This document shows, one piece after another, positions 18,201 through 25,054 of a stretch of 64,000 nucleotides of DNA. Both the position numbers and the translations under genes were made by a program. The stretch lies in NCBI RefSeq assembly GCF_004345365.1, contig NZ_SLVF01000005.1:434001-498000 (forward strand), in the 5' to 3' direction. The DNA is from Kribbella sp. VKM Ac-2568. GTDB lineage: Bacteria > Actinomycetota > Actinomycetes > Propionibacteriales > Kribbellaceae. Every line of letters begins with the position of its first letter. The stretch's first letter is position 1. The notes under the pieces are model-generated. The model made no database searches. It was not told the origin of the DNA and saw only the letters and a list, made by a program, of their open reading frames with translations.

Positions 18201-19407
18201 TTATCGCGAACGCGGCAACGAGAATTGGTTCCAGAAGCTGATGGCATCGTATCCAATTGAGATATCTCCAGCTCTAGATTTCTACCATTCGGCGCAACTG
18301 GCAGGAGACAAGGACGCGATCGAATATTCCCGAACAGTCCTTAGCAAGTATGGAGGACTGGATGGCGCGATCGCTTGGAGCAAGGCAAGACTAACGACCC
18401 TAACGCGACTTCGTGGCCGAGACATAGCTGAACCTGAGCTGCTTCTCCGGCTTGATCATCGGACCCCTTCCAGGTCTCAAGCGGCTCCTGCCGAAGAAGT
18501 AGCCAACGAGGTGGATCCACAGCTGATCGACTACGCTGCGCTTCCTGCGGTAGCACCCAGAGGTGCAGGCCTGCGCTTAGAGCGGGATCAGTATATGTTC
18601 ATCGTGAAGGGCATTCGCAGTAGTAAAGTCATGACCAGGCCGAAGCGAATGCTTATCCGGCGCTTGCTTTCGTATGGCCGCCCGCGAGTACCCGTTGAAG
18701 CGATTGACACAATTCTTGCCTATCTCCTTTCCCGCAGAATCGGTAGTCGCGAGGCGGACTTGATTGCCTGGGTGCTAACTAGACGCTTAGCGGAGTCTGT
18801 CCAGATATCTGAGAGGCTTCTGGATCGCTCACTAAGCGCCGTGGCAAAAGTTCCTCCGACGCGAAGTGTCTACCTTCCGGTGGGGAACAGTCCGCAGAGG
18901 CAGAGAGCTATATTGTCTCGGTTACTGCCTATCTCGACCAAAGCCGGATCAAGTAGGCATATCCGAGGCGCCCGGCTGATCATTCAGTGGCTCGCATCCA
19001 GTACAACGGCCGAGGTCCATGCGAGGCCGGCAGAACCTAAATTCAAGGGCTTCACAGAACTCCATCGCCAGCTTTTGCGGTCTACTGCTTCTGATGCGCG
19101 CCTTGCGGGAGCTGCTCTATTTAGCTTGAGAAGCCCTTCGGCACCCGAAGATTGGACACTTCTGGGATCCATCCTGCTTAACTGTTCTGACGGATCGGAA
19201 AGCGCCGTACTCACGGAGAGTGTCGGAGTTGCCACTTCATTTACTCGTACGCCTCATAAATGGATCTCTTTCCTTTCATCACTTCTGGAGCGCGAGCTTG
19301 AACTCCGAGCAGAGCTGGCTGAGTTTCTGGCCGATCGCTTGGATGCACTCCTTGCCCTTGACAACCAGAGCCTTGAGGATCAGGAGTCGGAGCTTGAACT
19401 CCCCTAG
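15250..19407 (+). CDS. Mrr-like nuclease / NACHT ATPase / large sensor-like protein
   Basis: This 1385-residue protein starts at ATG 15250 behind a GGAGG. Residues about 1-110 form an Mrr-like PD-(D/E)XK domain: FERMVQALL, then TGRDGGREATF (Asp38, Glu42) and WIFQVKFHN (Gln65, Lys67). A NACHT NTPase follows: Walker A GGPGEGKST (275-283), Walker B LFILDGLDE (376-384), a TTRP sensor segment and the PLQVTILVLI / QREALFDEYLEVIYKRE region typical of NACHT helical domains. The last 700 or so residues are alpha-helical and repeat-like without a named family. This is the layout of STAND antiphage proteins (Avs/bNACHT), where C-terminal ligand recognition oligomerises the ATPase and activates the N-terminal effector, here DNA cleavage. 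Role in defence is inferred. Confidence 0.85.
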   Translation: MPQYRLNSLGADEFERMVQALLKEVIGSGTITFGTGRDGGREATFSGKAPYPSTTEPWSGEWIFQVKFHNTELVGVDKSRKAIVRELDAELDKIVNKYKLPCDNYILITNVPLSPVAGSGTLDRIERTFSRYRDKIRNCAVWGSDDVSRLLEKYPAIRTAYLHLIVPGDLIAQLLEEKNRSLDETTTTVRSYLQVLLGREENAQLDQAGDVSEEPVRLQEVFFDLDSDVRYLHRSMSSKLLAIAEESYGQGRSGDRVAMARLLISEKVDKVVLVGGPGEGKSTVGQYVAQLHRANLLGRLEEITDDERYFPVLPRIPFRIVLRDFGQWLAERSAHAQPLDADTLDSYIAEHIQKVTARDISVTELHRVIKENPVLFILDGLDEVTDPTLRKRLLERLGEFTTKCESVLKADLQVFATTRPTGYVEQFDPKSYMHFSLARLEPEQVRDYVEKWIVARNLDEGKSSRLRESIGECLADPQIRLLTNTPLQVTILVLIISAGGSPPRQREALFDEYLEVIYKRETAKGRNIIQSEKELLIGLHKYIGYVLHEEATRATAMSAALERPEYIKLVDTFLQAQDPYSPVSVRESELRAITKEAGERLVLIVESPADIFGFELRSIQEFFAACHLTDTSRDTDQRYRRFEAIARTAHWRNVALFFAGRVGRNYPGEAANVIEVCRSIDREGNDRFVRRGSLLALELAGDRAFGPNRRLQRSLLELGLEVLRKSISGLRLSAVTEMLRRLPPEDIRDHVIPVVEQWITDLSPQRLISLVYVMQQVSPGSSLLPRLVRRVAESPAQRIELLRLIMRSDVKPVADVVREIVDQLEDETIGSVCVGPRWLNTASDLNWLADAGVSEEKLNRVIEYTITGLLGIGPTDKHRETIIGKLTDPWPEDVLQTQTHAISILTALVQLGRPSARGQQVVGLDSRAMRRCAEIMPSSIRDGRIDDFAASTGLLEPRLAGAFWLIHLLLGNVDWSSIARFDQYYRERGNENWFQKLMASYPIEISPALDFYHSAQLAGDKDAIEYSRTVLSKYGGLDGAIAWSKARLTTLTRLRGRDIAEPELLLRLDHRTPSRSQAAPAEEVANEVDPQLIDYAALPAVAPRGAGLRLERDQYMFIVKGIRSSKVMTRPKRMLIRRLLSYGRPRVPVEAIDTILAYLLSRRIGSREADLIAWVLTRRLAESVQISERLLDRSLSAVAKVPPTRSVYLPVGNSPQRQRAILSRLLPISTKAGSSRHIRGARLIIQWLASSTTAEVHARPAEPKFKGFTELHRQLLRSTASDARLAGAALFSLRSPSAPEDWTLLGSILLNCSDGSESAVLTESVGVATSFTRTPHKWISFLSSLLERELELRAELAEFLADRLDALLALDNQSLEDQESELELP

Positions 19408-19450
19408 AGGTGTCCGCCAGCCGGAAGGCGTAGAGCAAAGCAACTTGACC

Positions 19451-19464
19451 CCCCGACATCGGGG
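19451..19464. terminator. Terminator-like palindrome after the NACHT gene
   Basis: CCCCGACATCGGGG, 44 bp past the stop: 6-bp GC arms and a two-base centre but no T tract, so a weak terminator or protein site. Confidence 0.35.
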
Positions 19465-19642
19465 CGCACGGGTGAACGGTCCCGTCTACATACAGTGATT
19501 GGGGCTAGACAGTTCGCAAACTTTGTCAGGTGGGCCACTCAGGAACTAGTCGATCGGACCGTCACCGGCTCCGCTGCCCTTGAGGCACGATTCGCTCTGG
19601 AGCAAGGCCCGAGACAGACCCAAGATTGGGTGTGCTAGAACA

Positions 19643-20491
19643 GTGACTGTGGAGCTTCTTCATCAGGGCAAGGTTCGCGATGTGTACAGCGATCGGCCTG
19701 GGGAGGTGATCCTCGTTGCGACTGATCGAGTGTCGGTCTACGACGTGGTGTTGCCTACGCCGATCCCTGACAAGGGCAAGCTGCTGACGAGTCTGTCGTT
19801 GTGGTGGTTTGAACAGCTCGCGGACGTGATGCCGAACCATGTCATCTCGAGTACCGATGTGCCGGCCGAGTTCGCTGGACGCGCGGTTCGGGTTCAGCAG
19901 GTGGACATCATCCAGGTTGAGTGCATCGCCCGCGGCTACCTCGCTGGGCTTGGCTGGGATGCCTACCAGGAGACCGGCAAGATCTCTGGACTGTCGATCC
20001 CTCCTGGGCTACGAGAGGGCGACAAGCTCCCCCAGCCGGTGTTCACGCCGACCACGAAGACCGCGCCTGAGGATGGGCACGACGAGCCGATGACCTTCGA
20101 GGAGGTCTCGGAGGCTGTTGGCCCGGAACTGGCTAAGACGCTTGAGGCGAAGACGCTCGAACTGTTCACCAAGGCCTCAGAGATCACCTCGGCACGGGGG
20201 GTGCACCTGGCAGACACCAAGTTCGAGTTCGGCCTCGCAAACGACGGAACGCTAGTCCTGGCGGATGAGGTTCTAACGTCGGACTCGTCGCGGTACTGGC
20301 GGGATGAGGACTGGAAGCCGGGACAGCGGCAGATCTCCTTCGACAAGCAATTCGTGCGCGACTGGGCGCGTGACCTGGGTACGTGGGACAAGACACCCCC
20401 GGGTCCGGAGATTCCGACGGAGGTTGTTGAGGAGACTCGGGCTCGTTACGTGGCGATGTACGAGCGCATCACCGGACTGAAGTGGGAGTGA
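19643..20491 (+). CDS. purC: SAICAR synthase (phosphoribosylaminoimidazolesuccinocarboxamide synthase)
   Basis: The enzyme joins CAIR and aspartate with ATP in purine biosynthesis. Motifs are complete: VELLHQGKVRDVY at the N-terminus, LVATDRVSVYDVVLP, DKGKLLTSLSLWWF, VECIARGYLAG, HLADTKFEFGL, LADEVLTSDSSRYW and SFDKQFVRDW. From GTG 19643 it is 282 residues, the usual size; 21 codons of upstream open frame have no counterpart in the family. It lies inside the element between defence cargo and regulator, a place where housekeeping purine genes are not expected. A 63-residue gene begins 3 bp after it. Whether it duplicates a chromosomal purC cannot be seen here. Confidence 0.92.
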   Translation: MTVELLHQGKVRDVYSDRPGEVILVATDRVSVYDVVLPTPIPDKGKLLTSLSLWWFEQLADVMPNHVISSTDVPAEFAGRAVRVQQVDIIQVECIARGYLAGLGWDAYQETGKISGLSIPPGLREGDKLPQPVFTPTTKTAPEDGHDEPMTFEEVSEAVGPELAKTLEAKTLELFTKASEITSARGVHLADTKFEFGLANDGTLVLADEVLTSDSSRYWRDEDWKPGQRQISFDKQFVRDWARDLGTWDKTPPGPEIPTEVVEETRARYVAMYERITGLKWE

Positions 20492-20493
20492 CC

Positions 20494-20685
20494 ATGGCGA
20501 CTTGGGAAGAGATCCAAGAGGCTCGCCTACGCGAAGTGCTCGAATTGCAGGCAGCGCACCACAGGCTGCTGGCCGCTAAGGAGCAAGGCGTCAAGCCCGA
20601 TCCTGCCGATGTCGAGGTAGCTCGGTCAGTAAAAGCCACCGGACTGGGCGGCATTGACCGGGTCAACGCGCGGGACGATTACTAG
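20494..20685 (+). CDS. Small helical hypothetical protein after purC
   Basis: 63 codons from ATG 20494, with GGGAGTGA overlapping the purC stop acting as ribosome site, so the two are probably co-translated. The sequence (MATWEEIQEARLREVLELQA) is a charged helix followed by a short tail. No family recognised; the size and context resemble small helical genes of AICE cores. Confidence 0.6.
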   Translation: MATWEEIQEARLREVLELQAAHHRLLAAKEQGVKPDPADVEVARSVKATGLGGIDRVNARDDY

Positions 20686-20716
20686 ACCCTGACAGGGCGC
20701 GGCATCTATGCTGGCG

Positions 20717-20730
20717 GTGTTCTAGAACAC
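20717..20730. promoter_or_regulatory. GntR operator candidate 1
   Basis: Perfect 14-bp palindrome GTGTTCTAGAACAC, 25 bp upstream of the GntR-family start. The same half-sites recur at 21588-21613, so autoregulation by the GntR protein is the natural reading. Confidence 0.7.
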
Positions 20731-20755
20731 CGATTGGAGAGTTTGAGGTCTAGTC

Positions 20756-21499
20756 ATGACGCCGAAATTGGTGCGTCCTGCACCGCCGTACCTGCAGATC
20801 GCGACCGAGATCCGTAACCGGATCTCTAACGGCGACCTGCAAGCAGGCGATCTCGTCCCATCGGTACGGGCTCTCATGCGGGACTACGGAGTCGCCATCG
20901 CGACCGCCCAACGGGCGCTCTCCACCCTGCGCGCTGAGGGGTATATCCGGCCTGAACGCGGCGTCGGGAGCATCGTCACTACCGAGGATGAGCGTGGCCG
21001 CGCCGCCAACGACCGAGTCGACAAAGCACGTCGAACCGGCAAGGTCTATCCCACCGGCCAGTACGCGAAGATCACGGAAGCCGTTCTCGACAAGGCCTCT
21101 GAGCAAGTCGCGGACGCTCTGGGCGTGAAGGTTGGCAGTCCTGTGATCCGGCGAGTGCGCGTCACGTATCGCGCTGATGGGAAGCCAATTTCGGCATCGA
21201 GCTCGTACTTCAAGGGCGACCTTGCCGAACGCGCTCCCCTGCTACTCAGCGCGGAGCGGATCCGCGAAGGCACCTTCACTTATATCGCGAGCACGCTCAA
21301 GCGGACCGTGGATGCCTGGCAGGACCAGTTCGAGCCGATGCTCGCTACGCCTGACCAAGCTGCACGATTGGGCCTCGACGAAGGCGCCCTCATCATGTCC
21401 GGCCGGAACTGGATCTACGACGACTCCGGTGACGTCCTGGAGTACGGCGAGAGCATCACGTATGGCCGCGTGACCTACCGCGGCCGGCTAGGCGAATAA
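20756..21499 (+). CDS. GntR-family regulator with UTRA domain (KorSA-like)
   Basis: The 247-residue protein has an N-terminal winged HTH (PPYLQIATEIRNRISNGDLQ, then LVPSVRALMRDYGVAIATAQ) and a C-terminal UTRA ligand-binding domain (VIRRVRVTYRADGKPISASS, then ALIMSGRNWIYDDSGDVLEY). In pSAM2-type elements a GntR protein (KorSA) represses replication and transfer genes and itself. Here palindromic GTGTTCTAG-based sites lie before this gene and before the next operon, consistent with that role. ATG 20756 follows GGAGA at 20736-20740 rather distantly. A small-molecule ligand is possible but unknown. Confidence 0.88.
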   Translation: MTPKLVRPAPPYLQIATEIRNRISNGDLQAGDLVPSVRALMRDYGVAIATAQRALSTLRAEGYIRPERGVGSIVTTEDERGRAANDRVDKARRTGKVYPTGQYAKITEAVLDKASEQVADALGVKVGSPVIRRVRVTYRADGKPISASSSYFKGDLAERAPLLLSAERIREGTFTYIASTLKRTVDAWQDQFEPMLATPDQAARLGLDEGALIMSGRNWIYDDSGDVLEYGESITYGRVTYRGRLGE

Positions 21500-21519
21500 C
21501 GTCTCCCGCCTGCGTACAC

Positions 21520-21539
21520 GTTGACGCGTAAGTGTCAAC
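21520..21539. promoter_or_regulatory. Dyad B of the element-wide family
   Basis: GTTGACGCGTAAGTGTCAAC: the best copy, with perfect GTTGAC and GTCAAC arms around GCGTAAGT. It lies 20 bp after the GntR stop and 48 bp before the second GntR-type operator. Confidence 0.7.
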
Positions 21540-21587
21540 ACTGTGTGATCACTTCGTGACCTTTGGTGCTTGTCAGTTCGAAATCAA

Positions 21588-21613
21588 GTGTTCTAGGCTC
21601 TGAACTAGAACAC
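21588..21613. promoter_or_regulatory. GntR operator candidate 2
   Basis: GTGTTCTAG (21588-21596) and CTAGAACAC (21605-21613) form a 9-bp inverted repeat with 8-bp spacer, 46 bp before the next gene. The half-sites are the same as in the palindrome before the GntR gene, spread apart here. Confidence 0.7.
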
Positions 21614-21659
21614 CTGCTCAATCGGAGTGGGGTCGGACGCCTTAGAAGGGGCGATTCCT

Positions 21660-21980
21660 ATGAAGCTGACCATCGACACCACGGGCAAGACGTTCACGGT
21701 CACCAAGGCGGTGGAGGAGAAGAAGGACCAGAACGGCCGGCAGAAGGCTGACCGGAACACCAACGAGCTGCTCTGGCAGGTTCAGGTGATGGCGCTCGAC
21801 GAGACGGGCGGCGAGGTGATCAACGTAACTCTGGCGGGCAATGCCATGCCGAAGATCAACGTTGGCTCCGTCGTCGTACCGGTCGAGCTGGAGGCCATGC
21901 CGTGGGCCACCAACGGGCGGAACGGTGTCGCGTACCGGGCGAAGACTCTCAACGCGCAGGCCGCTGGCAAGGCTGCCTAG
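21660..21980 (+). CDS. SCO3933-like small AICE protein
   Basis: 106 residues from ATG 21660 (MKLTIDTTGKTFTVTKAVEE), beta-rich, with LLWQVQVMALDETGGEVINV and VPVELEAMPWATNGRNGVAY. This matches the shape of the SCO3933-family regulatory proteins found at this position in many Streptomyces AICEs, which may have a beta-barrel fold and act in replication or transfer control. It is the first gene behind the second GntR operator and so probably repressed by the GntR protein. Function is inferred from family and position. Confidence 0.6.
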   Translation: MKLTIDTTGKTFTVTKAVEEKKDQNGRQKADRNTNELLWQVQVMALDETGGEVINVTLAGNAMPKINVGSVVVPVELEAMPWATNGRNGVAYRAKTLNAQAAGKAA

Positions 21981-22030
21981 TTCTCCACTCGTCCCGTGAT
22001 TTCGTGCAACTGCTCAGCTAAGGGGTAGTC

Positions 22031-22378
22031 ATGTCGCAACCGATGGAACACCGAACCATCACAGCGAATGAGGCACGGACCGAGTACCTGGTCAAGTGCA
22101 ACGAGATCGTCGAGATCGAGATGGTGATCGTCCTGCTGGACGAGAGCATCGCCAACTCCCTGAACCGGGCGGAGCCACTTGTTGTGGTGAGCAACGACGC
22201 CCTCGCCGTGTACGCGTCTGACGCGTTCTGGCAACTGTTCGACCTGTACCGCGAGGCCTGCAACCGGCGCCTCGATCTGTACGCCGCACGCGACTACGCG
22301 TACGCGGTCTGGAAGTCGGCTTCGTCTGAGGCCGCCGCGGGTGACGCTTACGTGTCAACGCCGCCGAACCACCGCTAA
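22031..22378 (+). CDS. Hypothetical helical protein of the AICE core
   Basis: 115 residues from ATG 22031, 50 bp after the SCO3933-like gene. The sequence is mostly alpha-helical with a central ARTEYLVKCNEIVEIEMVIV segment; no recognised domain, no signal or membrane helix. Its last codons contain the dyad C motif, so the stop region doubles as a possible regulatory site for the transfer operon. Confidence 0.6.
   Translation: MSQPMEHRTITANEARTEYLVKCNEIVEIEMVIVLLDESIANSLNRAEPLVVVSNDALAVYASDAFWQLFDLYREACNRRLDLYAARDYAYAVWKSASSEAAAGDAYVSTPPNHR
22340..22359. promoter_or_regulatory. Dyad C of the element-wide family
   Basis: GGTGACGCTTACGTGTCAAC overlaps the 3' end of the preceding gene and lies about 140 bp before the transfer operon. 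The right half is perfect, the left half has one change. Confidence 0.55.
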
Positions 22379-22385
22379 CCCAAGA

Positions 22386-22403
22386 ACGGCCCCCCGAGGG
22401 GCC
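22386..22403 (+). terminator. Rho-independent terminator-like hairpin
   Basis: CGGCCCC-CCGA-GGGGCCG, directly after the preceding stop: strong GC stem with four-base loop, no clear T tract, as is common in actinobacteria. Confidence 0.55.
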
Positions 22404-22500
22404 GCTCCCTGGAACACAGACACGGGGTCGGACCCGGCCTAGGAAACCAACCCGGCCTCGTGTCTTTCCATCTCACCAACCCTGAGAGGGAGGGCGAGTC

Positions 22501-23352
22501 ATGCCCAAATCTACCCGTTCGAAGTCGTCTTGGCGACAAGGTCGCCGCGGACGCCCCACCGCCATCATGCCCGGAGCGGTCGAGACCATCACCCGCCCGA
22601 ATCAGTCGACCCCGGTCGTCATCCTGCTCAGCCTGTGGCGCTGGCGCTGGGAATTCACCGTGCTCGCCGGACTGGTCTACGTCTGGCACTGGCACCTCGC
22701 CTCGATCCGGACCTTCTTCGCCGACACGCTGCCCGCCTGGGTCGCGGTGGTGTTCCTGGTCGGGACCTTCTACTGGCTCGTCGCCGACACACCGGTACGC
22801 CGGTTCCTGCGCAACCGGATGTGGTGCGTCATCACCCGCCACCGCGTCAGGGCCTGCCTGGTCGAAACCCGGATGCTCAACTACTCCGGCAACCTGCCCT
22901 TCATCGTGGGCTGCTTTTCCACCAAGACCGGACAGGTCGTCTGGCTGTGGATGCGCCCCGGACTCTCGATCGAAAAGCTCGAGAACCAAACCGAGACGCT
23001 GGCGTCTGCGTGCTGGGCGCGCTCGGCACTCATCGCCCGGTCGCAACGCAACGCCGCCCTCGTGCGGATCGACATCGATCGCCGCGACCCGCTGGCGAAC
23101 AAGAACATCACCTCGCCACTGCTGCACGACACCAGCGGACTGCCCGAAGCCGCAGTCGACGAAGACGCGCTCCTGCCGTTCATCACCCCGGAGACCGTCC
23201 CTGCCGAGTCCACCACCCCACCGCCGACCAAAACCGGCACCTCTGGTGAGACCCGCACCAAGACATCCAAGACCAAGACCAGCGCTGCCGTGAACGACGG
23301 CAACATCGTGATCTTGGGCGCAAACGGAGAAGACGTGTCCGACTATGTCTAA
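22501..23352 (+). CDS. Membrane protein paired with the FtsK-type ATPase
   Basis: 283 residues. A basic N-terminus (about 1-45) is followed by two adjacent membrane helices (about 54-73 and 80-101), then a soluble domain with VWLWMRPGLSIEKLENQTET, and a Thr/Lys-rich tail. This is the N-terminal half seen in single-chain AICE Tra translocases (membrane anchor plus linker); here it is a separate gene overlapping the ATPase gene by 8 bp. It probably anchors the motor at the septum or hyphal membrane for double-stranded DNA transfer. No motif confirms this beyond layout. Confidence 0.65.
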   Translation: MPKSTRSKSSWRQGRRGRPTAIMPGAVETITRPNQSTPVVILLSLWRWRWEFTVLAGLVYVWHWHLASIRTFFADTLPAWVAVVFLVGTFYWLVADTPVRRFLRNRMWCVITRHRVRACLVETRMLNYSGNLPFIVGCFSTKTGQVVWLWMRPGLSIEKLENQTETLASACWARSALIARSQRNAALVRIDIDRRDPLANKNITSPLLHDTSGLPEAAVDEDALLPFITPETVPAESTTPPPTKTGTSGETRTKTSKTKTSAAVNDGNIVILGANGEDVSDYV

Positions 23353-24181
23353 CCGATTCCAGGTGTTCCCCCGGCGCACGCCGGGGGCCACCCCCGCCCC
23401 CAGGGGCTCCCTATCGATCTACTCCCCGGCCTACCTCGGCGTCGACACCCGCGGCCGGGCGGTCTACGTGCCACTCATGTACCGCAACATCCTGCTCGGA
23501 GGCGAGCCCGGCTCCGGCAAATCCGTGGCACTGGGCAACATCGTCAGCCACGCCGCACTGTGCACCGACGTGGACCTGGTCCTCATCGACGGCAAACTCG
23601 TCGAACTCCTGCCCTACGCACCGGTGACGAAAGACTTCGTCGGCAACGACATCACCAAAGCACTCCGGGTCCTTCGCGACCTGCAAGCCGAGATGGACAA
23701 GCGCTACCTGCACCTTGCCCACACCGGCCGCAAGAAGATCACCCGCCAAGACGGCTACCGGGCAACCCTGCTGGCGATCGACGAACTCGCCTACTTCACC
23801 GTCACCGTCGGCACACCCCAACAACAAGACGAGTTCAAAACCCTCGTCCGTGACCTCGTCGCACGCGGCCGCGCCGCAGGCATCATCGTCGTCGCCGCCA
23901 CCCAGCGGCCCTCGGCAGACATCGTGCCCACCTCACTGCGCGACCTGTTCAGCTACCGGCTCGCGTTCCGCTGCACCACCGATTCCAGCTCCGACATCAT
24001 CCTCGGCACCGGCTGGGCCAAAGAAGGCCACTCCGCCAAGGACATCTCACCCGACACCCTCGGGATCGGGCTGCTCCTGGCAGAAGGCGGCATCCCCCGC
24101 CGCATCAAAGGTGCCTTCCTCACCGACAACCACGTCAACCAGCTCGTCCGCCGAGCCGTACACCTGCGCAGGGCCGCATGA
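23345..24181 (+). CDS. FtsK/SpoIIIE-type DNA translocase ATPase (TraSA-like)
   Basis: 278 residues with Walker A GGEPGSGKS (about 52-60), Walker B LLAIDELAYF (about 143-152), the R-finger-like VRDLVARGRAAGI and VVAATQRPSADIVPTSLRDL motif, all hallmarks of FtsK/SpoIIIE motors. Single-protein FtsK motors move double-stranded DNA between mycelia in actinomycete conjugation. The protein is shorter than TraSA or TraB, lacking its own membrane part, which the overlapping upstream gene supplies. The start ATG lies 8 bp inside that gene, so they are translationally coupled. No C-terminal winged helix (FtsK-gamma) is evident. Confidence 0.9.
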   Translation: MSNRFQVFPRRTPGATPAPRGSLSIYSPAYLGVDTRGRAVYVPLMYRNILLGGEPGSGKSVALGNIVSHAALCTDVDLVLIDGKLVELLPYAPVTKDFVGNDITKALRVLRDLQAEMDKRYLHLAHTGRKKITRQDGYRATLLAIDELAYFTVTVGTPQQQDEFKTLVRDLVARGRAAGIIVVAATQRPSADIVPTSLRDLFSYRLAFRCTTDSSSDIILGTGWAKEGHSAKDISPDTLGIGLLLAEGGIPRRIKGAFLTDNHVNQLVRRAVHLRRAA

Positions 24182-24387
24182 TCGGCGTCGAAATCGCCTT
24201 CGACACGGGCTTCGCAGCCCTGGTCACCACCACCAACGACTACGCCTACGTCCACGACTGCGGCTACATCGTCGTCTCGGCCACCAAGCCCACCGGCTGC
24301 ATCGACTGCCGAAGCCACCACCGCCAAGCCCTGTCCAACCACGGCCAATGGCACCAGCTCTACATCCGCTTCGAGGAGGGCACATGA
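24178..24387 (+). CDS. Small Cys/His-rich protein of the transfer operon
   Basis: 69 residues, start overlapping the translocase stop as ATGA. Cys residues in YVHDCGYI and GCIDCRSHH suggest a small zinc knuckle (C...CxxC...H). Function unknown; the tight coupling indicates a role with the transfer genes. Confidence 0.6.
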   Translation: MIGVEIAFDTGFAALVTTTNDYAYVHDCGYIVVSATKPTGCIDCRSHHRQALSNHGQWHQLYIRFEEGT

Positions 24388-24701
24388 CCTACCACGACCC
24401 CGACGGCAACGAACGCGAAGACCGAATCATCGTCGGCTACGACTTCGACAACAACGCCGTCACCGGCATCAACCTCACCTGCAACGGCGTCACGCCCCAG
24501 GTCGTCATCGACCTCGGCGGAAACCCGGTCGAGATCGAACTCGTCACCAACTCCGTCACCGCGATCAGCGAACTGATCGACGCCCTCTACGAAGCCCGCG
24601 CGCTCCTCGAAGACCACCAGGTCGCCCACGCCACCCACACCGAGCAATGGACCGACGGCCCGCTGTACGTCCCCGAAGAGTGGAACGGAGACAAATCGTG
24701 A
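24384..24701 (+). CDS. Hypothetical acidic protein of the transfer operon
   Basis: 105 residues from ATG 24384, coupled to the preceding gene by ATGA and preceded by GAGGAGGG. Acidic, beta-rich start (DRIIVGYDFDNNAVTGINLT) and a helical middle. No recognised family, no membrane segment. Confidence 0.6.
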   Translation: MTYHDPDGNEREDRIIVGYDFDNNAVTGINLTCNGVTPQVVIDLGGNPVEIELVTNSVTAISELIDALYEARALLEDHQVAHATHTEQWTDGPLYVPEEWNGDKS

Positions 24702-25054
24702 CCAACCACAGCCAGCAGGTCCCCGACGGCCCTGTCAACCAACCACCCCGCGGCTACCTGCCGTCATCCGCGCAAGAGGCCATACTGCTCGACGCACTCT
24801 CCACCGCGGGCGTCGAACTCGGCAGCTACGACCTGGCCATCGTGGGCTGGACCGCCAACTGGGACTGGTCCACCGTCGCAGTCATCACCAGCTGGATCAC
24901 CCGGACCCGCCAATCCATCCAGGACGAACCAGACACCCAGCGCAGCTGCGGCTGCCCCGGGGACTACCACCTCCACGACTGCCCCACGCTGCGGCCCACC
25001 TCGGAGTCTGACCCCGGCGACATCGCCGACGCCTTCTACCAGGACCAGCCATGA
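24698..25054 (+). CDS. Hypothetical protein of the transfer operon
   Basis: 118 residues from GTG 24698 (GTGA overlap). The N-terminal 70 residues look helical with AILLDALSTAGVELGSYDLA and a Trp-rich WTANWDWSTVAVITSWI stretch, followed by RSCGCPGDYHLHDCPTLRP, a Cys/His cluster that may bind zinc. Function unknown. Confidence 0.6.
   Translation: MTNHSQQVPDGPVNQPPRGYLPSSAQEAILLDALSTAGVELGSYDLAIVGWTANWDWSTVAVITSWITRTRQSIQDEPDTQRSCGCPGDYHLHDCPTLRPTSESDPGDIADAFYQDQP

Noticed and set aside
15250..19407. NACHT protein as a plain transcription regulator (SARP/LuxR type STAND)
   Set aside because: No DNA-binding output domain is visible; the N-terminus is nuclease-like and the neighbours are defence genes.
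22375..23391. Long minus-strand frame opposite the membrane-protein gene
   Set aside because: High-GC antisense shadow; the plus-strand frame has membrane helices, ribosome site and coupling to the ATPase.
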